A stretch of DNA of 23,944 nt, from contig CAYIZZ010000020.1 of assembly GCA_964367945.1 (NCBI GenBank), positions 1 through 23,944 of the forward strand, read 5' to 3'. Below are positions 1-7,946 of the stretch, piece by piece. Source of the stretch: JAAYCI01 sp964367945 (GTDB lineage Bacteria > Bacillota > Clostridia > Oscillospirales > Ruminococcaceae). The translations under genes were made by a program, and so were the position numbers. Numbering within the stretch: the first letter of the stretch is position 1; each line of letters opens with the position of its first letter. The notes below the pieces were generated by a model, which had not been told where the DNA came from, did not search any database, and worked only from the letters and a program-made list of their open reading frames with translations.

Positions 1-837
1 AGCCAGCCAGCCTCCAATGTCGAAGATGCACCGGATGAGTCTATGGATATCACCGATGCTGTGTCCTCCCTGCTTGATCCCACGCCTTCCATCATCATTG
101 CTCCTCCATCCACTCTTCAGCTTGGTGATTCTTTCGAGCTTAGTGGTATCACCGACGCAGAAAGCCTTGTGTATGACGAAGCGTTTTTCGAGGTAACTAC
201 CGACGAAGACAGCATCACATTTACCGCCATACAAGCAGGCGAAACATCTGTGGCCGTAGCTGGCAGTGAAGAAGAAAACTCACATACCATCACCATCGAA
301 GAATCAGCTTCAGACGGCGGTATTCCGCTTTGGATCTTGATTTTAGTTGCCGCATTATCCATTGTCTTAGGCGCCGCAGTGCCACTTGTTCTTTTCCTCA
401 TTTCACGCAAGAAAAAAGGCAAGGCTGCTCCGGTGGTCGCAGAAGATTCCGCCACTACCGCACTTTCTGCAAAGCCTGCAGACAAAGCAACTAAAAAGAA
501 ACAAAAAGCTCTGAAAAAGGCTAAGAAAAAAGAAAAAGCCACCCTCAAGAAAGTGGCTAAAATACAAAAGAAAGCCGCTTTGGCGAAAAAGAACGCCGAT
601 AAATGGAATGCCGCTACCGAAAAAGCTGTAGCACAAGCCTCAAAAGCTTTGGACGAGGTACGCAGCCTTACAGTTGCGCTGACTGAATCGCCGGCCGGCC
701 AAGAAGCAGCTTCTGCCGACGGCCAAGAACCACCAGCAGATTCCGGCGGAGGCTCTGCTCCTTCCGAGTCCATTTTTGGCGAAAGCGCACCGTCAAAGCC
801 TTCTGAAGATGCTACTGTTGTTTTAGGCGATGACTAG
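1..837 (+). CDS. Surface protein with C-terminal membrane anchor and Lys-rich tail (5' partial)
   Basis: The frame is open from base 1, so the true start lies outside the window; the first Met at base 43 is only codon 15. The visible 278 codons hold, in order, a beta-rich segment resembling a bacterial Ig-like (BIG2-type) domain (pattern around SITFTAIQAGETSVAV), one hydrophobic helix (IPLWILILVAALSIVLGAAV and onward) ending in RKKKGK, then a tail very rich in Lys and Ala (about codons 155-215) and a final acidic, Pro/Ser-rich stretch. The positive charge after the helix places the N-terminal part outside and the Lys-rich tail in the cytoplasm. It resembles the C-terminus of a long cell-surface protein. 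No catalytic motif is visible and the function is unknown. It ends with TAG, followed by a bidirectional terminator. Confidence 0.8.
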   Translation, partial: SQPASNVEDAPDESMDITDAVSSLLDPTPSIIIAPPSTLQLGDSFELSGITDAESLVYDEAFFEVTTDEDSITFTAIQAGETSVAVAGSEEENSHTITIEESASDGGIPLWILILVAALSIVLGAAVPLVLFLISRKKKGKAAPVVAEDSATTALSAKPADKATKKKQKALKKAKKKEKATLKKVAKIQKKAALAKKNADKWNAATEKAVAQASKALDEVRSLTVALTESPAGQEAASADGQEPPADSGGGSAPSESIFGESAPSKPSEDATVVLGDD

Positions 838-858
838 TACTTTTTGTAACAATCAAAT

Positions 859-893
859 AAAAAAGAGATGCAGTAAAATGCATCTCTTTTTAT
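859..893. terminator. Bidirectional intrinsic terminator
   Basis: A perfect 12-bp stem (861-872 with 879-890, AAAAGAGATGCA / TGCATCTCTTTT, loop GTAAAA) is flanked by an A-run on the left and a T-run on the right. It sits between the convergent membrane-protein gene (+) and the MarR gene (-) and can serve both. Confidence 0.9.
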
Positions 894-905
894 TTGTAGC
901 GCCGC

Positions 906-1352
906 TTACTTTTCCTGTTTTAAGTCATACTCCAAATAATATGTATTCACTTTATTGAAAATTTCTAAGAATTTTTCAATATCACCTGCTGAATACTCGC
1001 TTTCAATTTTACTAAAAACATACTTATCTCTTTGTAGAAATGCGTTTTGGCAGGGACAATATTTTTCCACCCCAAAAAGATGTGAAATCCTTTTATCGGT
1101 ATCACACTGCTTTCTGATAACATAGTTTTTACTTTCCAGCTCGTTCACTTTCTGTGTCACTGCAGTAGTTTTCACCGACAACAATTTTGCAATACTTGAA
1201 ATAGTGTGTTTTCCTGATTCCTTACAAATAATCTTTCTGTAAAGCGATGTGTTGTGACTCAAATCATTTTGCTTTTTATTTTCCGTCTTTATCTCGGCCA
1301 GCAAAAAATTATAACACAAATCATCTACCAGCTTTGAAAATCTCCCCAGCAC
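906..1352 (-). CDS. MarR-family winged-helix transcriptional regulator
   Basis: This 148-aa protein is of normal MarR length. An N-terminal dimerisation helix is followed by a winged helix-turn-helix at about residues 50-95 (HTISSIAKLLSVKTTAVTQK as recognition region, then a wing with DTDKRIS, the DxRxx motif typical of MarR proteins), and a C-terminal helix. A CPC motif at residues 99-101 and Cys83 could sense metal or redox state; that is inference. The GTG start at 1352 is preferred: AGGAGG lies just upstream inside the end of the TSCPD gene, whose TAA stop (1356-1354) ends one base before the GTG. The overlapping ATG at 1354 is in another frame. The two genes form a tightly coupled operon, and the regulator probably controls it through the palindrome upstream. 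Confidence 0.85.
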   Translation of the reverse strand: MLGRFSKLVDDLCYNFLLAEIKTENKKQNDLSHNTSLYRKIICKESGKHTISSIAKLLSVKTTAVTQKVNELESKNYVIRKQCDTDKRISHLFGVEKYCPCQNAFLQRDKYVFSKIESEYSAGDIEKFLEIFNKVNTYYLEYDLKQEK

Positions 1353-1353
1353 A

Positions 1354-1602
1354 TTATGCCTCCTTTTTCATCCCCTGTTCCAAGGCTTTTGCCAACTGAT
1401 CCGGACATGATGTGCTTTTTCTTCCACACTTTACGCCTTTGAATTTTTTTATAACGTCTGTAGCTTCCATTCCCTCTACAATTTTGCTTATCCCAAAAAG
1501 ATTTCCGGGACATCCATCCTCAAAATTCACTGACTTAATCTTTGTGCCATCAAGCTCATATGAAATTTTCGTTGCACATACGCCTTTTGTTTTGTAGTCC
1601 AT
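1354..1602 (-). CDS. TSCPD domain-containing protein
   Basis: This 82-aa protein contains the motif TSCPD itself (residues 64-68) and the paired motif GCPGN (30-34), matching the small stand-alone TSCPD family (TIGR03905-like) common in Clostridia. The domain also occurs at the C-terminus of some class II ribonucleotide reductases, where its Cys residues are thought to bind metal. Cys9, Cys31, Cys59 and Cys66 are visible. The ATG is preceded by AAGGAG with good spacing. It is the first gene of an operon with the MarR gene and has an AT-rich promoter region with an operator-like palindrome about 20-40 bases upstream. The biological role of the stand-alone family is not established. Confidence 0.88.
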   Translation of the reverse strand: MDYKTKGVCATKISYELDGTKIKSVNFEDGCPGNLFGISKIVEGMEATDVIKKFKGVKCGRKSTSCPDQLAKALEQGMKKEA

Positions 1603-1620
1603 TTTACTCTCCTTTTAGAT

Positions 1621-1639
1621 AACTTAAATTATATAAGTT
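1621..1639. promoter_or_regulatory. Operator-like palindrome upstream of the TSCPD-MarR operon
   Basis: A 19-bp near-perfect palindrome, AACTTAaATTaTATAAGTT (one mismatched pair around a central base), lies 19 bases upstream of the TSCPD start in an AT-rich promoter region. Size, symmetry and position fit a MarR-type operator. Autoregulation is inferred from the gene order. Confidence 0.55.
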
Positions 1640-1685
1640 TAATTATATTTATTAGTATAATATCATACCACATATATATTGTCAA

Positions 1686-1711
1686 GAAAAAACAGCCTTT
1701 TGCAGGCTGCT
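1686..1711 (-). terminator. Intrinsic terminator of the hybrid kinase gene
   Basis: Read on the minus strand, CAGCCT, a 5-base loop and AGGCTG form a stem (1693-1698 with 1704-1709) followed by TTTTTTCTT. It lies just past the kinase stop codon at 1720. Confidence 0.8.
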
Positions 1712-1719
1712 TTTATTTT

Positions 1720-4110
1720 TTATGCTAGTTTTTCGCTGATATCATTTATCATTGGCAGCGCCTCATCGTACTCGTATGTTTCAATACATCCTTTTATCTT
1801 CAATAATATCTCGCCTATGCCGTCTTCCCATGCGTACCCTGAAAGCATCTCAAGGATATCTTCAATACGAGAAATGTCAACAAACTCTATGGCCTCGCCA
1901 AGTTCTGACAAACTTTCTTTTAAAAGAGGTATCTCTCCGTTTGGTTTATTATCATCCCCGTCTTCGTCTTCGATTTTTATCGATTTCGGTATTTCTTCTA
2001 TCACATCTGCAAACTCTTCAAAAAAGCGTGCAATATTTTTCTCGATATATTCCCAGTCGTTATTTTGGCACGCTTCTTCCAGCTTTAATGCCTTTGCAGC
2101 CAGACCCAATGCACCAATAGATGTAGATGCACTTTTCACAGCATGTATCTCAGTTTTCAACATTTTGATATCTTTTGTGCCGAAAGACGTAGCTATACTC
2201 ACCTGTTTGCGAACACTATCTGCATAATATGTCTTAACAATATCGACATAATCATCAAAATCTCCGCCCAGCAAACGTACACCGTATCCCACATCCACAC
2301 CTTTTATTCGAAGATTATACTCTTCTTTTTCTATTTTCGGTGCCACGATTTCCACGGTTTCTTGCTTTTCTTTTGGTATCCATCTTGCCAATATATCATT
2401 CAGCTTTGATATTTCTATCGGCTTTGAGACAAAATCATTCATACCTTCTTTTATAAACAGTTCCTTTGTTCCGGCAATAGCGTTTGCTGTCAGTGCCACA
2501 ATAGGTAAATTCTCATAATATTCACCTTTCATCTTGCGGATAGCCGTGGTTGCGTCAATGCCATCCATGCCGGGCATCATATGATCCATAAACACTATAT
2601 CATATCTATTTTTCGTCACTTTTTCTACTGCTTCAATACCATCACTTGCAGTTTCGATATAAAACTCATACGGTCGCATAAGGCCTATTGCTACCTTTAA
2701 ATTAACCGGGCTGTCGTCTACCACCAGCACCCTAGCATTAGGCGCAACAAACTTTATATTACTTTTGCTCTCGCGATGAGATTTCGATACTTCGTTAAAT
2801 ACCTCGGCCACTTGTATACACTGAACAGGCAACACTATGGTTTCCACTTTATCGTATCCGCTACTCTCATCTCCGCTTGCCATCTCTACTATTCTTGAGC
2901 TCAATTTATGCTTTTTCTTCACACTTTGCACTTTTTCCAAATGTAGCGATGGCACGAAAATATAGTCAAATTTATCTTTCGCTATTTTTTCATAAAGTTC
3001 CGATTGATTGGTGCATGTATCACAGTGCGAGCCTAGATTTTCTATAGTTTTTTTGATGGAATCGCTATACTCTGTTCTTGGCTCGTATATTAAAGCTGTT
3101 TTTTCTTGCGGAACAAAAGCCAGCGGAGTATATTCGTTATATTTTTGCACAATATCCACTGTAAAAACCGAACCCTTGCCGTACACACTTTCTGCTTTTA
3201 TACTGCCGTTCATCATCTTACACAGGCGCTTTGTAATGGCAAGACCCAGACCGGTGCCCTCAATACTGCGATTTTTCGTTGTATTCACACGTTCAAATTC
3301 TTCAAACAATCTGTCCATGTCTTCTTTTTTTATTCCCGAGCCTGTGTCTGTCACCGAAAACGTAAGATGAACCGCCTCTTTGTCTTGGTGTCCCGTCACT
3401 TTTAGTTCCACATATCCGCTTTGAGTAAACTTGATAGCATTCGTCATCAAGTTCACCAATATTTGTTTTATACGGCTCTCATCACCTATCATCTTGGCCG
3501 GCAATGTGCTGTCAACATACGCAAAAAACGCCAAAGGTTTACTCTCCATGCGCATACGTGACAAGTTAATGATATCATCCAGCAGTTCTGCCAGGCTATA
3601 TTCTGCATTCACAATGTCCAGCTTTCCGGACTCTATCTTTGAAATATCCAATATATCGTTGATAATAGCCAGCAAGCTTCCACATGCATTTCGAATACCA
3701 ATGGCGTATTCTGCTATTTCAGGTCGTTTATTTTCCCGCAAAATTATCTCTGCCATGCCCGAAATTGCATTCATCGGTGTGCGAATTTCATGGCTCATAT
3801 TGGCAAGAAAGTTACTTTTTGCCTGCGAGCTCATCAAAGCTTCTTCATGGGCAATCCGCAATTCTTCGTCTGTTTCCACCTTACGCAAAGCATTTGCAAA
3901 CAAAGAACCACTGATCACAAGCATGTTTTCCTCAACTTCGGAAAACAGTATTTCTTTTTCATGGTTAAAAATGGACATAAATCCCCATGGTTCGCCATTT
4001 ATGTAAATAGGCGACATAATAAACGCCTTTATGTCTTGCAAGCGCGCTATCAAAACTTCCACAGGCGAAAGATCCCTGCTAAGCATATTAAGAGTTTCAT
4101 CTTTTTGCAC
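1720..4110 (-). CDS. Kinase part of the interrupted hybrid kinase (HisKA-HATPase-REC-HPt)
   Basis: Order in this 796-aa stretch: second half of a GAF domain (to about 75), HisKA with the phospho-accepting His107 in FLANMSHEIRTPMNA, HATPase_c (N-box NLMTNAIKF near 219-228, DTGSG at 255-259, GTGLGL at 285-290), a degenerate receiver (about 337-440) lacking its Asp, a true receiver (about 459-575, DD at 465-466, acceptor Asp509 in VFMDHMMP, Lys563), and an HPt-like domain with His656 in EIHAVKSAS. This is a complete phosphorelay of the BarA/TorS type. It was given this 5' boundary only because a GTG occurs there; no ribosome binding site is visible, so independent translation is doubtful. Confidence 0.75.
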   Translation of the reverse strand: MQKDETLNMLSRDLSPVEVLIARLQDIKAFIMSPIYINGEPWGFMSIFNHEKEILFSEVEENMLVISGSLFANALRKVETDEELRIAHEEALMSSQAKSNFLANMSHEIRTPMNAISGMAEIILRENKRPEIAEYAIGIRNACGSLLAIINDILDISKIESGKLDIVNAEYSLAELLDDIINLSRMRMESKPLAFFAYVDSTLPAKMIGDESRIKQILVNLMTNAIKFTQSGYVELKVTGHQDKEAVHLTFSVTDTGSGIKKEDMDRLFEEFERVNTTKNRSIEGTGLGLAITKRLCKMMNGSIKAESVYGKGSVFTVDIVQKYNEYTPLAFVPQEKTALIYEPRTEYSDSIKKTIENLGSHCDTCTNQSELYEKIAKDKFDYIFVPSLHLEKVQSVKKKHKLSSRIVEMASGDESSGYDKVETIVLPVQCIQVAEVFNEVSKSHRESKSNIKFVAPNARVLVVDDSPVNLKVAIGLMRPYEFYIETASDGIEAVEKVTKNRYDIVFMDHMMPGMDGIDATTAIRKMKGEYYENLPIVALTANAIAGTKELFIKEGMNDFVSKPIEISKLNDILARWIPKEKQETVEIVAPKIEKEEYNLRIKGVDVGYGVRLLGGDFDDYVDIVKTYYADSVRKQVSIATSFGTKDIKMLKTEIHAVKSASTSIGALGLAAKALKLEEACQNNDWEYIEKNIARFFEEFADVIEEIPKSIKIEDEDGDDNKPNGEIPLLKESLSELGEAIEFVDISRIEDILEMLSGYAWEDGIGEILLKIKGCIETYEYDEALPMINDISEKLA

Positions 4111-4143
4111 AGACTCTATTAATCTTGGAAAACGTGTTTCATA

Positions 4144-5370
4144 TCATTTGCGATCATTTGGCTGATCGTCATAAAAACCACGCTCGTAAAACTCCTCTTT
4201 TTCATCGTTTGTGAACATTCCACCTGTTATCTCGGAAAGATCCATTCCCTCTAAAGCATCCATAACTTCTGATTTTGAAAAAACAAACTTGAAGTTTTGC
4301 TGATGCGGTGGATAAAAATAAAGTTTTCCGTCTACACACACGTTGCGCCACACCATAACACTCTGGTTATTTATGGCATTCCCCAGCTCTGTTAGGCAGT
4401 TTTTCACTGTCTCGTCCACATCTGCCATATTGTCCAGCGCCATCAAATCTTGGGATATTTTATTTACAGCCAGCAGCATTTTATCCTGGTTCACCAAGGT
4501 TTCAGTTCTTAATTCGATATCTTCTTCCAGCTTCACTTTATACATTTCCAGCTCTTCTAAAGCTAAAGCCAAGTCATCTTTTGAACGTTTCAGCTTGTCG
4601 ATGTTCAGGTGGCCGCCAAGCATACGAACAGCATCGCCATCGCTGTTTCTCTCCACCACTTTTCCCACATCACGAGTCCACACAAATGTTCCGTCTTTGT
4701 GTTTCATGCGCATCTCGCACTCGTATTCAGGCGTTTCGCCCGCAACATAGCTGCCCAGCATTTTGTTGGTATATTCCAAATCGTCCGGATGAATCATGCT
4801 TTCCCACTCTTCCAATGACCCATTTATATCATTTTGAGTGTATCCCAGCATCTTCAAATATTCTTCGTTATAGCTGATACGATTACCCACAATATCCCAG
4901 TCCCATGTACCAAACTGTGCCACGGTAAAGGTAAGCTCTAATATCTCTTGATTTTCACGCAGTTTATCTTCTGCCAGCTTTATTCTGGTGATATCTTGCA
5001 GCACCCCACACAAAACAAGGGGTGTGCCGTCCTCGTCAAACTCTATAACGCGTCCTTTATCATGCCCCCAAATAACTGTTCCGTCTTTTTTCACCATACG
5101 GAACTCGGCTTCATAGTTTTCCATTTCTCCCCGCACGTGCTTTTCCACAGCTATATTTGCCATGGGTAAATCCGCCGGTAAAAGCATGTTTTCCCATGTT
5201 TCCACAACAGGCTCAAGCTCACTTAGCTCATAGCCCACTATTTCGGCCCATTCTTTACTGTAGTGCACCTTACCGGTTTGCAAAAACCACACCCAAAATC
5301 CAATTTTAGTGATGGAAACCAGCTCATATATTTGTTCCTCTGATAAACGATCATCCCAGTTGCTTTTCAT
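4144..5370 (-). CDS. Sensor part of the interrupted hybrid kinase (PAS-PAS-GAF N-terminus)
   Basis: This 408-aa fragment has two PAS domains of the PAS_3 type with PAC tails (about residues 14-138 and 142-268). Both show the paired Trp/Tyr-rich start (GFWVWFLQTG; GTWDWDIVGN), the GY motif (EIVGYELSEL; KMLGYTQNDI), the HPDD/LPAD turn, and the MVKKDGTVIW and MKHKDGTFVW strands. A coiled coil follows (about 268-305), then the first half of a GAF domain that stops at TGA. There are no transmembrane helices, so sensing is cytoplasmic. As it stands the product lacks all catalytic domains and could at most act as a free sensor domain. Ligands are unknown. Confidence 0.75.
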   Translation of the reverse strand: MKSNWDDRLSEEQIYELVSITKIGFWVWFLQTGKVHYSKEWAEIVGYELSELEPVVETWENMLLPADLPMANIAVEKHVRGEMENYEAEFRMVKKDGTVIWGHDKGRVIEFDEDGTPLVLCGVLQDITRIKLAEDKLRENQEILELTFTVAQFGTWDWDIVGNRISYNEEYLKMLGYTQNDINGSLEEWESMIHPDDLEYTNKMLGSYVAGETPEYECEMRMKHKDGTFVWTRDVGKVVERNSDGDAVRMLGGHLNIDKLKRSKDDLALALEELEMYKVKLEEDIELRTETLVNQDKMLLAVNKISQDLMALDNMADVDETVKNCLTELGNAINNQSVMVWRNVCVDGKLYFYPPHQQNFKFVFSKSEVMDALEGMDLSEITGGMFTNDEKEEFYERGFYDDQPNDRK

Positions 5371-5401
5371 TCTCATTTCTCCTTAAAGAGTTCCGAGGTT
5401 T

Positions 5402-5417
5402 TTAAAATGCATTTTAA
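5402..5417. promoter_or_regulatory. 16-bp perfect palindrome upstream of the kinase gene
   Basis: TTAAAATGCATTTTAA reads identically on both strands and lies about 32 bases upstream of the kinase start codon, in the 134-nt gap after the HD-GYP gene. It could be an operator or a chance AT-rich palindrome. Confidence 0.35.
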
Positions 5418-5504
5418 CAACACATATTTTTCAAATAATGAAAAACTTGTAGCGAATGCCTGGCTCCTTCAAATGGGAATCATGCCCGAAAGGCATGGGT
5501 TTGG

Positions 5505-6587
5505 CTATGCATACGACTCTGAAATAGACTTAAATGTATCTGCGATTTCTACAAATACGTCTATCAAAATCGGATCAAAATGAGTGCCTTTATCTTTTAA
5601 GATTATTTCCATAGCTTCTTCGTGAGGTAGCGCCACCTTGTATGGCCGCTCAGATATCAACGCGTCATACACATCAACAATAGCCATCATCCTACCACTG
5701 ATAGGAATCTCTTCCCCTTTTAGGCCATTGGGATATCCGCTTCCATCCCATTTCTCGTGATGTGTCATGGCAAACTCTGCTGCCACTCGTAAAAATTCCG
5801 CACTTTGCACGTTCATTGTAGCCTTTAATATAGTCTCCGCACCTATAGTGGTGTGTGCTTTTATTATGTCAAACTCTATCGGGGTCAGCCTGCCTTCTTT
5901 CAGCAATATACTATCAGGTATGGCTATTTTGCCCACGTCATGCATCTGCGAGGCCTGCGAATACAGCTCAGGATCAAGACCACGTATGGTTTCCTCATAC
6001 ACTTTCTTTTCAAACATCTTTTCCATCAGCAGCTTCAAATAATCACGTGTACGTAAAATATGCTCGCCTGTGGAGCCATCCCTTCTCTCCACCACATCGG
6101 ATAACGCATGCACAACAGCATACTGTAGCTCGGTGATTTCCTTGGTTTTATCCATCACCATTTTTTCCAAGTTAATGCTATAGTTTTGCAGCTCACTTTG
6201 CTGACGAGACAACTTCATATGAAGCTCTACACGTTTTAACAGCAAAGGGAATGAAAACGGCTTTATTATATAGTCCATCGCGCCCAAATTCAGCCCTTCG
6301 TACTCGCTGTTGTTATCATCTTTTGCCGTCAAAAAAATGACAGGTATATCACACACCGGCGCAGGCATTTCTTTTATTAATTTTATCACTTCAAAGCCAT
6401 TCATGCCGGGCATCTCTATGTCTAGCAATATAAGGTCCGGCTTTATCTTAGACAATATCGCCAGCGCTTTTTCACCGCTTGGAATTAATATGACCTCATA
6501 TTTTTGCTCAAGTGCTTTCCGAGCAATGTTCAAGTTAGTCACATTATCATCCACTATCATTATTTTGTTTTTTGTATTTCCCGCCAT
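5505..6587 (-). CDS. Response regulator with HD-GYP c-di-GMP phosphodiesterase output
   Basis: This 360-aa protein has an N-terminal receiver (DD at 13-14, acceptor Asp56 in ILLDIEMPGMNG, Thr87, Lys109), a helical linker (about 125-155) and an HD-GYP domain (about 158-350). The phosphodiesterase residues are intact: GEH (His176), HDVGK (His216-Asp217), the HH pair at 276-277 and DGSGYPNGLKGEEIP (GYP at 284-286). HD-GYP domains hydrolyse c-di-GMP to pGpG or GMP using a bi- or tri-nuclear metal centre. Architecture and length match the RpfG-like and PA4781-like group. A weak GGAG lies about 10 nt before the ATG. It lies upstream of the hybrid kinase on the same strand, and the kinase is the obvious candidate to phosphorylate it. 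Confidence 0.92.
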   Translation of the reverse strand: MAGNTKNKIMIVDDNVTNLNIARKALEQKYEVILIPSGEKALAILSKIKPDLILLDIEMPGMNGFEVIKLIKEMPAPVCDIPVIFLTAKDDNNSEYEGLNLGAMDYIIKPFSFPLLLKRVELHMKLSRQQSELQNYSINLEKMVMDKTKEITELQYAVVHALSDVVERRDGSTGEHILRTRDYLKLLMEKMFEKKVYEETIRGLDPELYSQASQMHDVGKIAIPDSILLKEGRLTPIEFDIIKAHTTIGAETILKATMNVQSAEFLRVAAEFAMTHHEKWDGSGYPNGLKGEEIPISGRMMAIVDVYDALISERPYKVALPHEEAMEIILKDKGTHFDPILIDVFVEIADTFKSISESYA

Positions 6588-6689
6588 ACACTCTACGCTC
6601 CATCAGTCATATACTGTATATACTCGTCTTTAATTCACCATACAAATTTATACCGTGTAGCAAAAATCAACACCCTATGCAAAACAAAA

Positions 6690-6713
6690 ATATATCTGCG
6701 CAAACAGATATAT
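6690..6713 (-). terminator. Hairpin with T-rich tail on the minus strand
   Basis: A 9-bp perfect stem (ATATATCTG, loop CGCAAA, CAGATATAT) is followed on the minus strand by TTTTGTTTTG. It lies between the DeoR gene and the HD-GYP gene and may be a second terminator for the former or part of the leader or promoter region of the latter. The surrounding 6622-6800 is AT-rich with no gene seen. Confidence 0.4.
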
Positions 6714-6802
6714 ATATTATATGACATTTTTTCACATTTGAACAGAGAATTAATGATTTTTTTGTTGAATTTTCACATTTTTTTAATTGTTCCACATAAA
6801 AC

Positions 6803-6847
6803 ACCGACAACCCTCTGTGCAAAACCATCACACCGAAAGTTGTCGGT
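6803..6847 (-). terminator. Long-loop inverted repeat after the DeoR gene
   Basis: ACCGACAAC (6803-6811) pairs perfectly with GTTGTCGGT (6839-6847). On the minus strand the second arm is followed by GTTTTATG. It begins 12 bases past the DeoR stop codon, which fits a terminator, although the 27-base loop is long. Confidence 0.55.
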
Positions 6848-6858
6848 ATTAAAATTAT

Positions 6859-7623
6859 TTATTCTGTTACTAATATTACACCATGCGAGTCAAAATACTC
6901 TTTAAACTTCTCGCCCGGATCTTTGTCTGTTATCACATAATTGAACTTGTCCAGCTTTGCATATGTTAGCAAAGCCACGCGGTTGAACTTAGACGAGTCT
7001 GCTACTAATATCGGTGTTTTGGAAATCTCCACTATCGATGTTTTAATAATCAATTCACCCGAGGTGGTGTTTGTGGCACCTTGATCGATTGAAACACCGG
7101 TGGTACCCATGAAAGCCTTGTTTATATTGAAGCGCGATAAATTCTCCAAATCGCAAAATCCCGATGAAAGGCATGCTGTTTTTGTATGCAGTTGACCACC
7201 AAAACAAATAGTGGTAAGGTTGGGATAATCCATACATATGCTAATGGCTTTTAGGTTGTTTGTCAAAACCGTAACGCCTGTTCTATCTTTCAAATGCGGA
7301 ATCATGTGCACGGTGGTTGTCCCAGAGTCAATAAAAATAACGTCATTGTCTCGCACAAACTCAGCTGCCAGTTTACCCATATATGCCTTTTCGTTGGTAA
7401 AGGCTATGTCGCGCTCATTGTATGACCGCAGGCGGTTAGATGTTTGGTTTATCATCCTCACGCCGCCATACACTTTTTCTATCGAGCCCATCTCAAGCAG
7501 CTCACCCATATCTCGCCTGACAGTACTTTTCGATTTATTAAACACTTCACATAGCTCATCCAATGAAACAAAATCTTTTTTTGCAATATATTCTTTCATA
7601 TCTTGCAAGCGTGCGTACTTCAC
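6859..7623 (-). CDS. DeoR/GlpR-family transcriptional regulator
   Basis: This 254-aa protein has the typical family length. The N-terminal helix-turn-helix spans about residues 18-55 (VSLDELCEVFNKSKSTVRRD then the wing IEKVYGGV). A C-terminal sugar-phosphate-sensing domain follows, with the phosphate-binding motif FIDSGTTTVHM, TVLTNNLKA, FGGQLH, and VADSSKFNR near the end. Such proteins usually repress sugar or nucleoside use genes and are released by a phosphorylated sugar. The GTG start at 7623 is 7 nt from AAGGAG; the ATG just upstream is followed at once by TGA. No sugar-use genes adjoin it, so its target is open; the divergent nucleoside-related genes are one candidate. Confidence 0.9.
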   Translation of the reverse strand: MKYARLQDMKEYIAKKDFVSLDELCEVFNKSKSTVRRDMGELLEMGSIEKVYGGVRMINQTSNRLRSYNERDIAFTNEKAYMGKLAAEFVRDNDVIFIDSGTTTVHMIPHLKDRTGVTVLTNNLKAISICMDYPNLTTICFGGQLHTKTACLSSGFCDLENLSRFNINKAFMGTTGVSIDQGATNTTSGELIIKTSIVEISKTPILVADSSKFNRVALLTYAKLDKFNYVITDKDPGEKFKEYFDSHGVILVTE

Positions 7624-7667
7624 ATTATCACTCCTTTATTTATCACACATTATGTCCCTTTGAGAAT

Positions 7668-7697
7668 ATTATACGTCTTCCTATTTCACATTGTCAA
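7668..7697 (-). promoter_or_regulatory. Near-consensus vegetative promoter of the DeoR gene
   Basis: On the minus strand a perfect -35 TTGACA (7697-7692) and perfect -10 TATAAT (7673-7668) are separated by 18 bp, about 45 bp before the GTG start. Confidence 0.85.
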
Positions 7698-7892
7698 TAG
7701 TTATCCATCATGTATTCAATATTTCTACATTTTTGGCAAATGTTCCATCGAGATGACTATTTAAAGAACACTTCATGGTGAACATGACTATCATTATTGC
7801 TCATACTGTTCATTTTTAAACTTCTTATATACCCACAGCATCCCAAAACACCTTGCTTTGCCATTGTTCCTCAAACTTAGCAAATGACACAT
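7698..7892. other. Intergenic region between divergent genes, nothing recognised
   Basis: This is the middle of a 323-bp gene-free stretch between the DeoR gene and the zinc-ribbon gene. It is AT-rich. I see no reading frame with a ribosome binding site, no strong hairpin and no repeat beyond the promoters at its two ends. Confidence 0.5.
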
Positions 7893-7920
7893 TTATATCC
7901 ACTTCAAACTATGTTATAAT
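7893..7920 (+). promoter_or_regulatory. Candidate promoter of the zinc-ribbon gene
   Basis: A perfect -10 TATAAT lies at 7915-7920, 27 bases before the ATG, with a weak TTATAT -35 at 7893-7898 (16-bp spacer). Confidence 0.5.
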
Positions 7921-7946
7921 TATAAAAAAACTATAGGAAGATATAT

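Larger units (their letters stand above)
1720..5370 (-). pseudogene. PAS-PAS-GAF hybrid sensor histidine kinase interrupted by an in-frame TGA
   Basis: Two long reading frames (4144-5370 and 1720-4110) lie in the same minus-strand frame, separated by a single TGA at 4146-4144 and twelve sense codons. The break falls inside one GAF domain: the first part ends ...DDQPNDRK and the next codons read YETRFPRLIESV..., continuing without gap or frame shift. Joined, they make about 1215 residues, a normal size for a multi-sensor hybrid kinase. The second part has no ribosome binding site. The likely cause is a nonsense change (for example TGG to TGA) or a sequencing error. Start: ATG at 5370 lies 8 nt after AAGGAG; the ATG at 5376 is only 2 nt from it. 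The gene follows the HD-GYP response regulator by 134 nt on the same strand. Confidence 0.75.

Noticed and set aside
117..773. Long antisense frame opposite the membrane-protein gene
   Set aside because: It mirrors the Lys/Ala-rich codons of the real gene, has no ribosome binding site and shows no recognisable domain.
4144..4146. Selenocysteine at the in-frame TGA of the kinase
   Set aside because: No stable hairpin follows the TGA at the required distance, and GAF domains have no known selenocysteine site; nonsense change or error is simpler.
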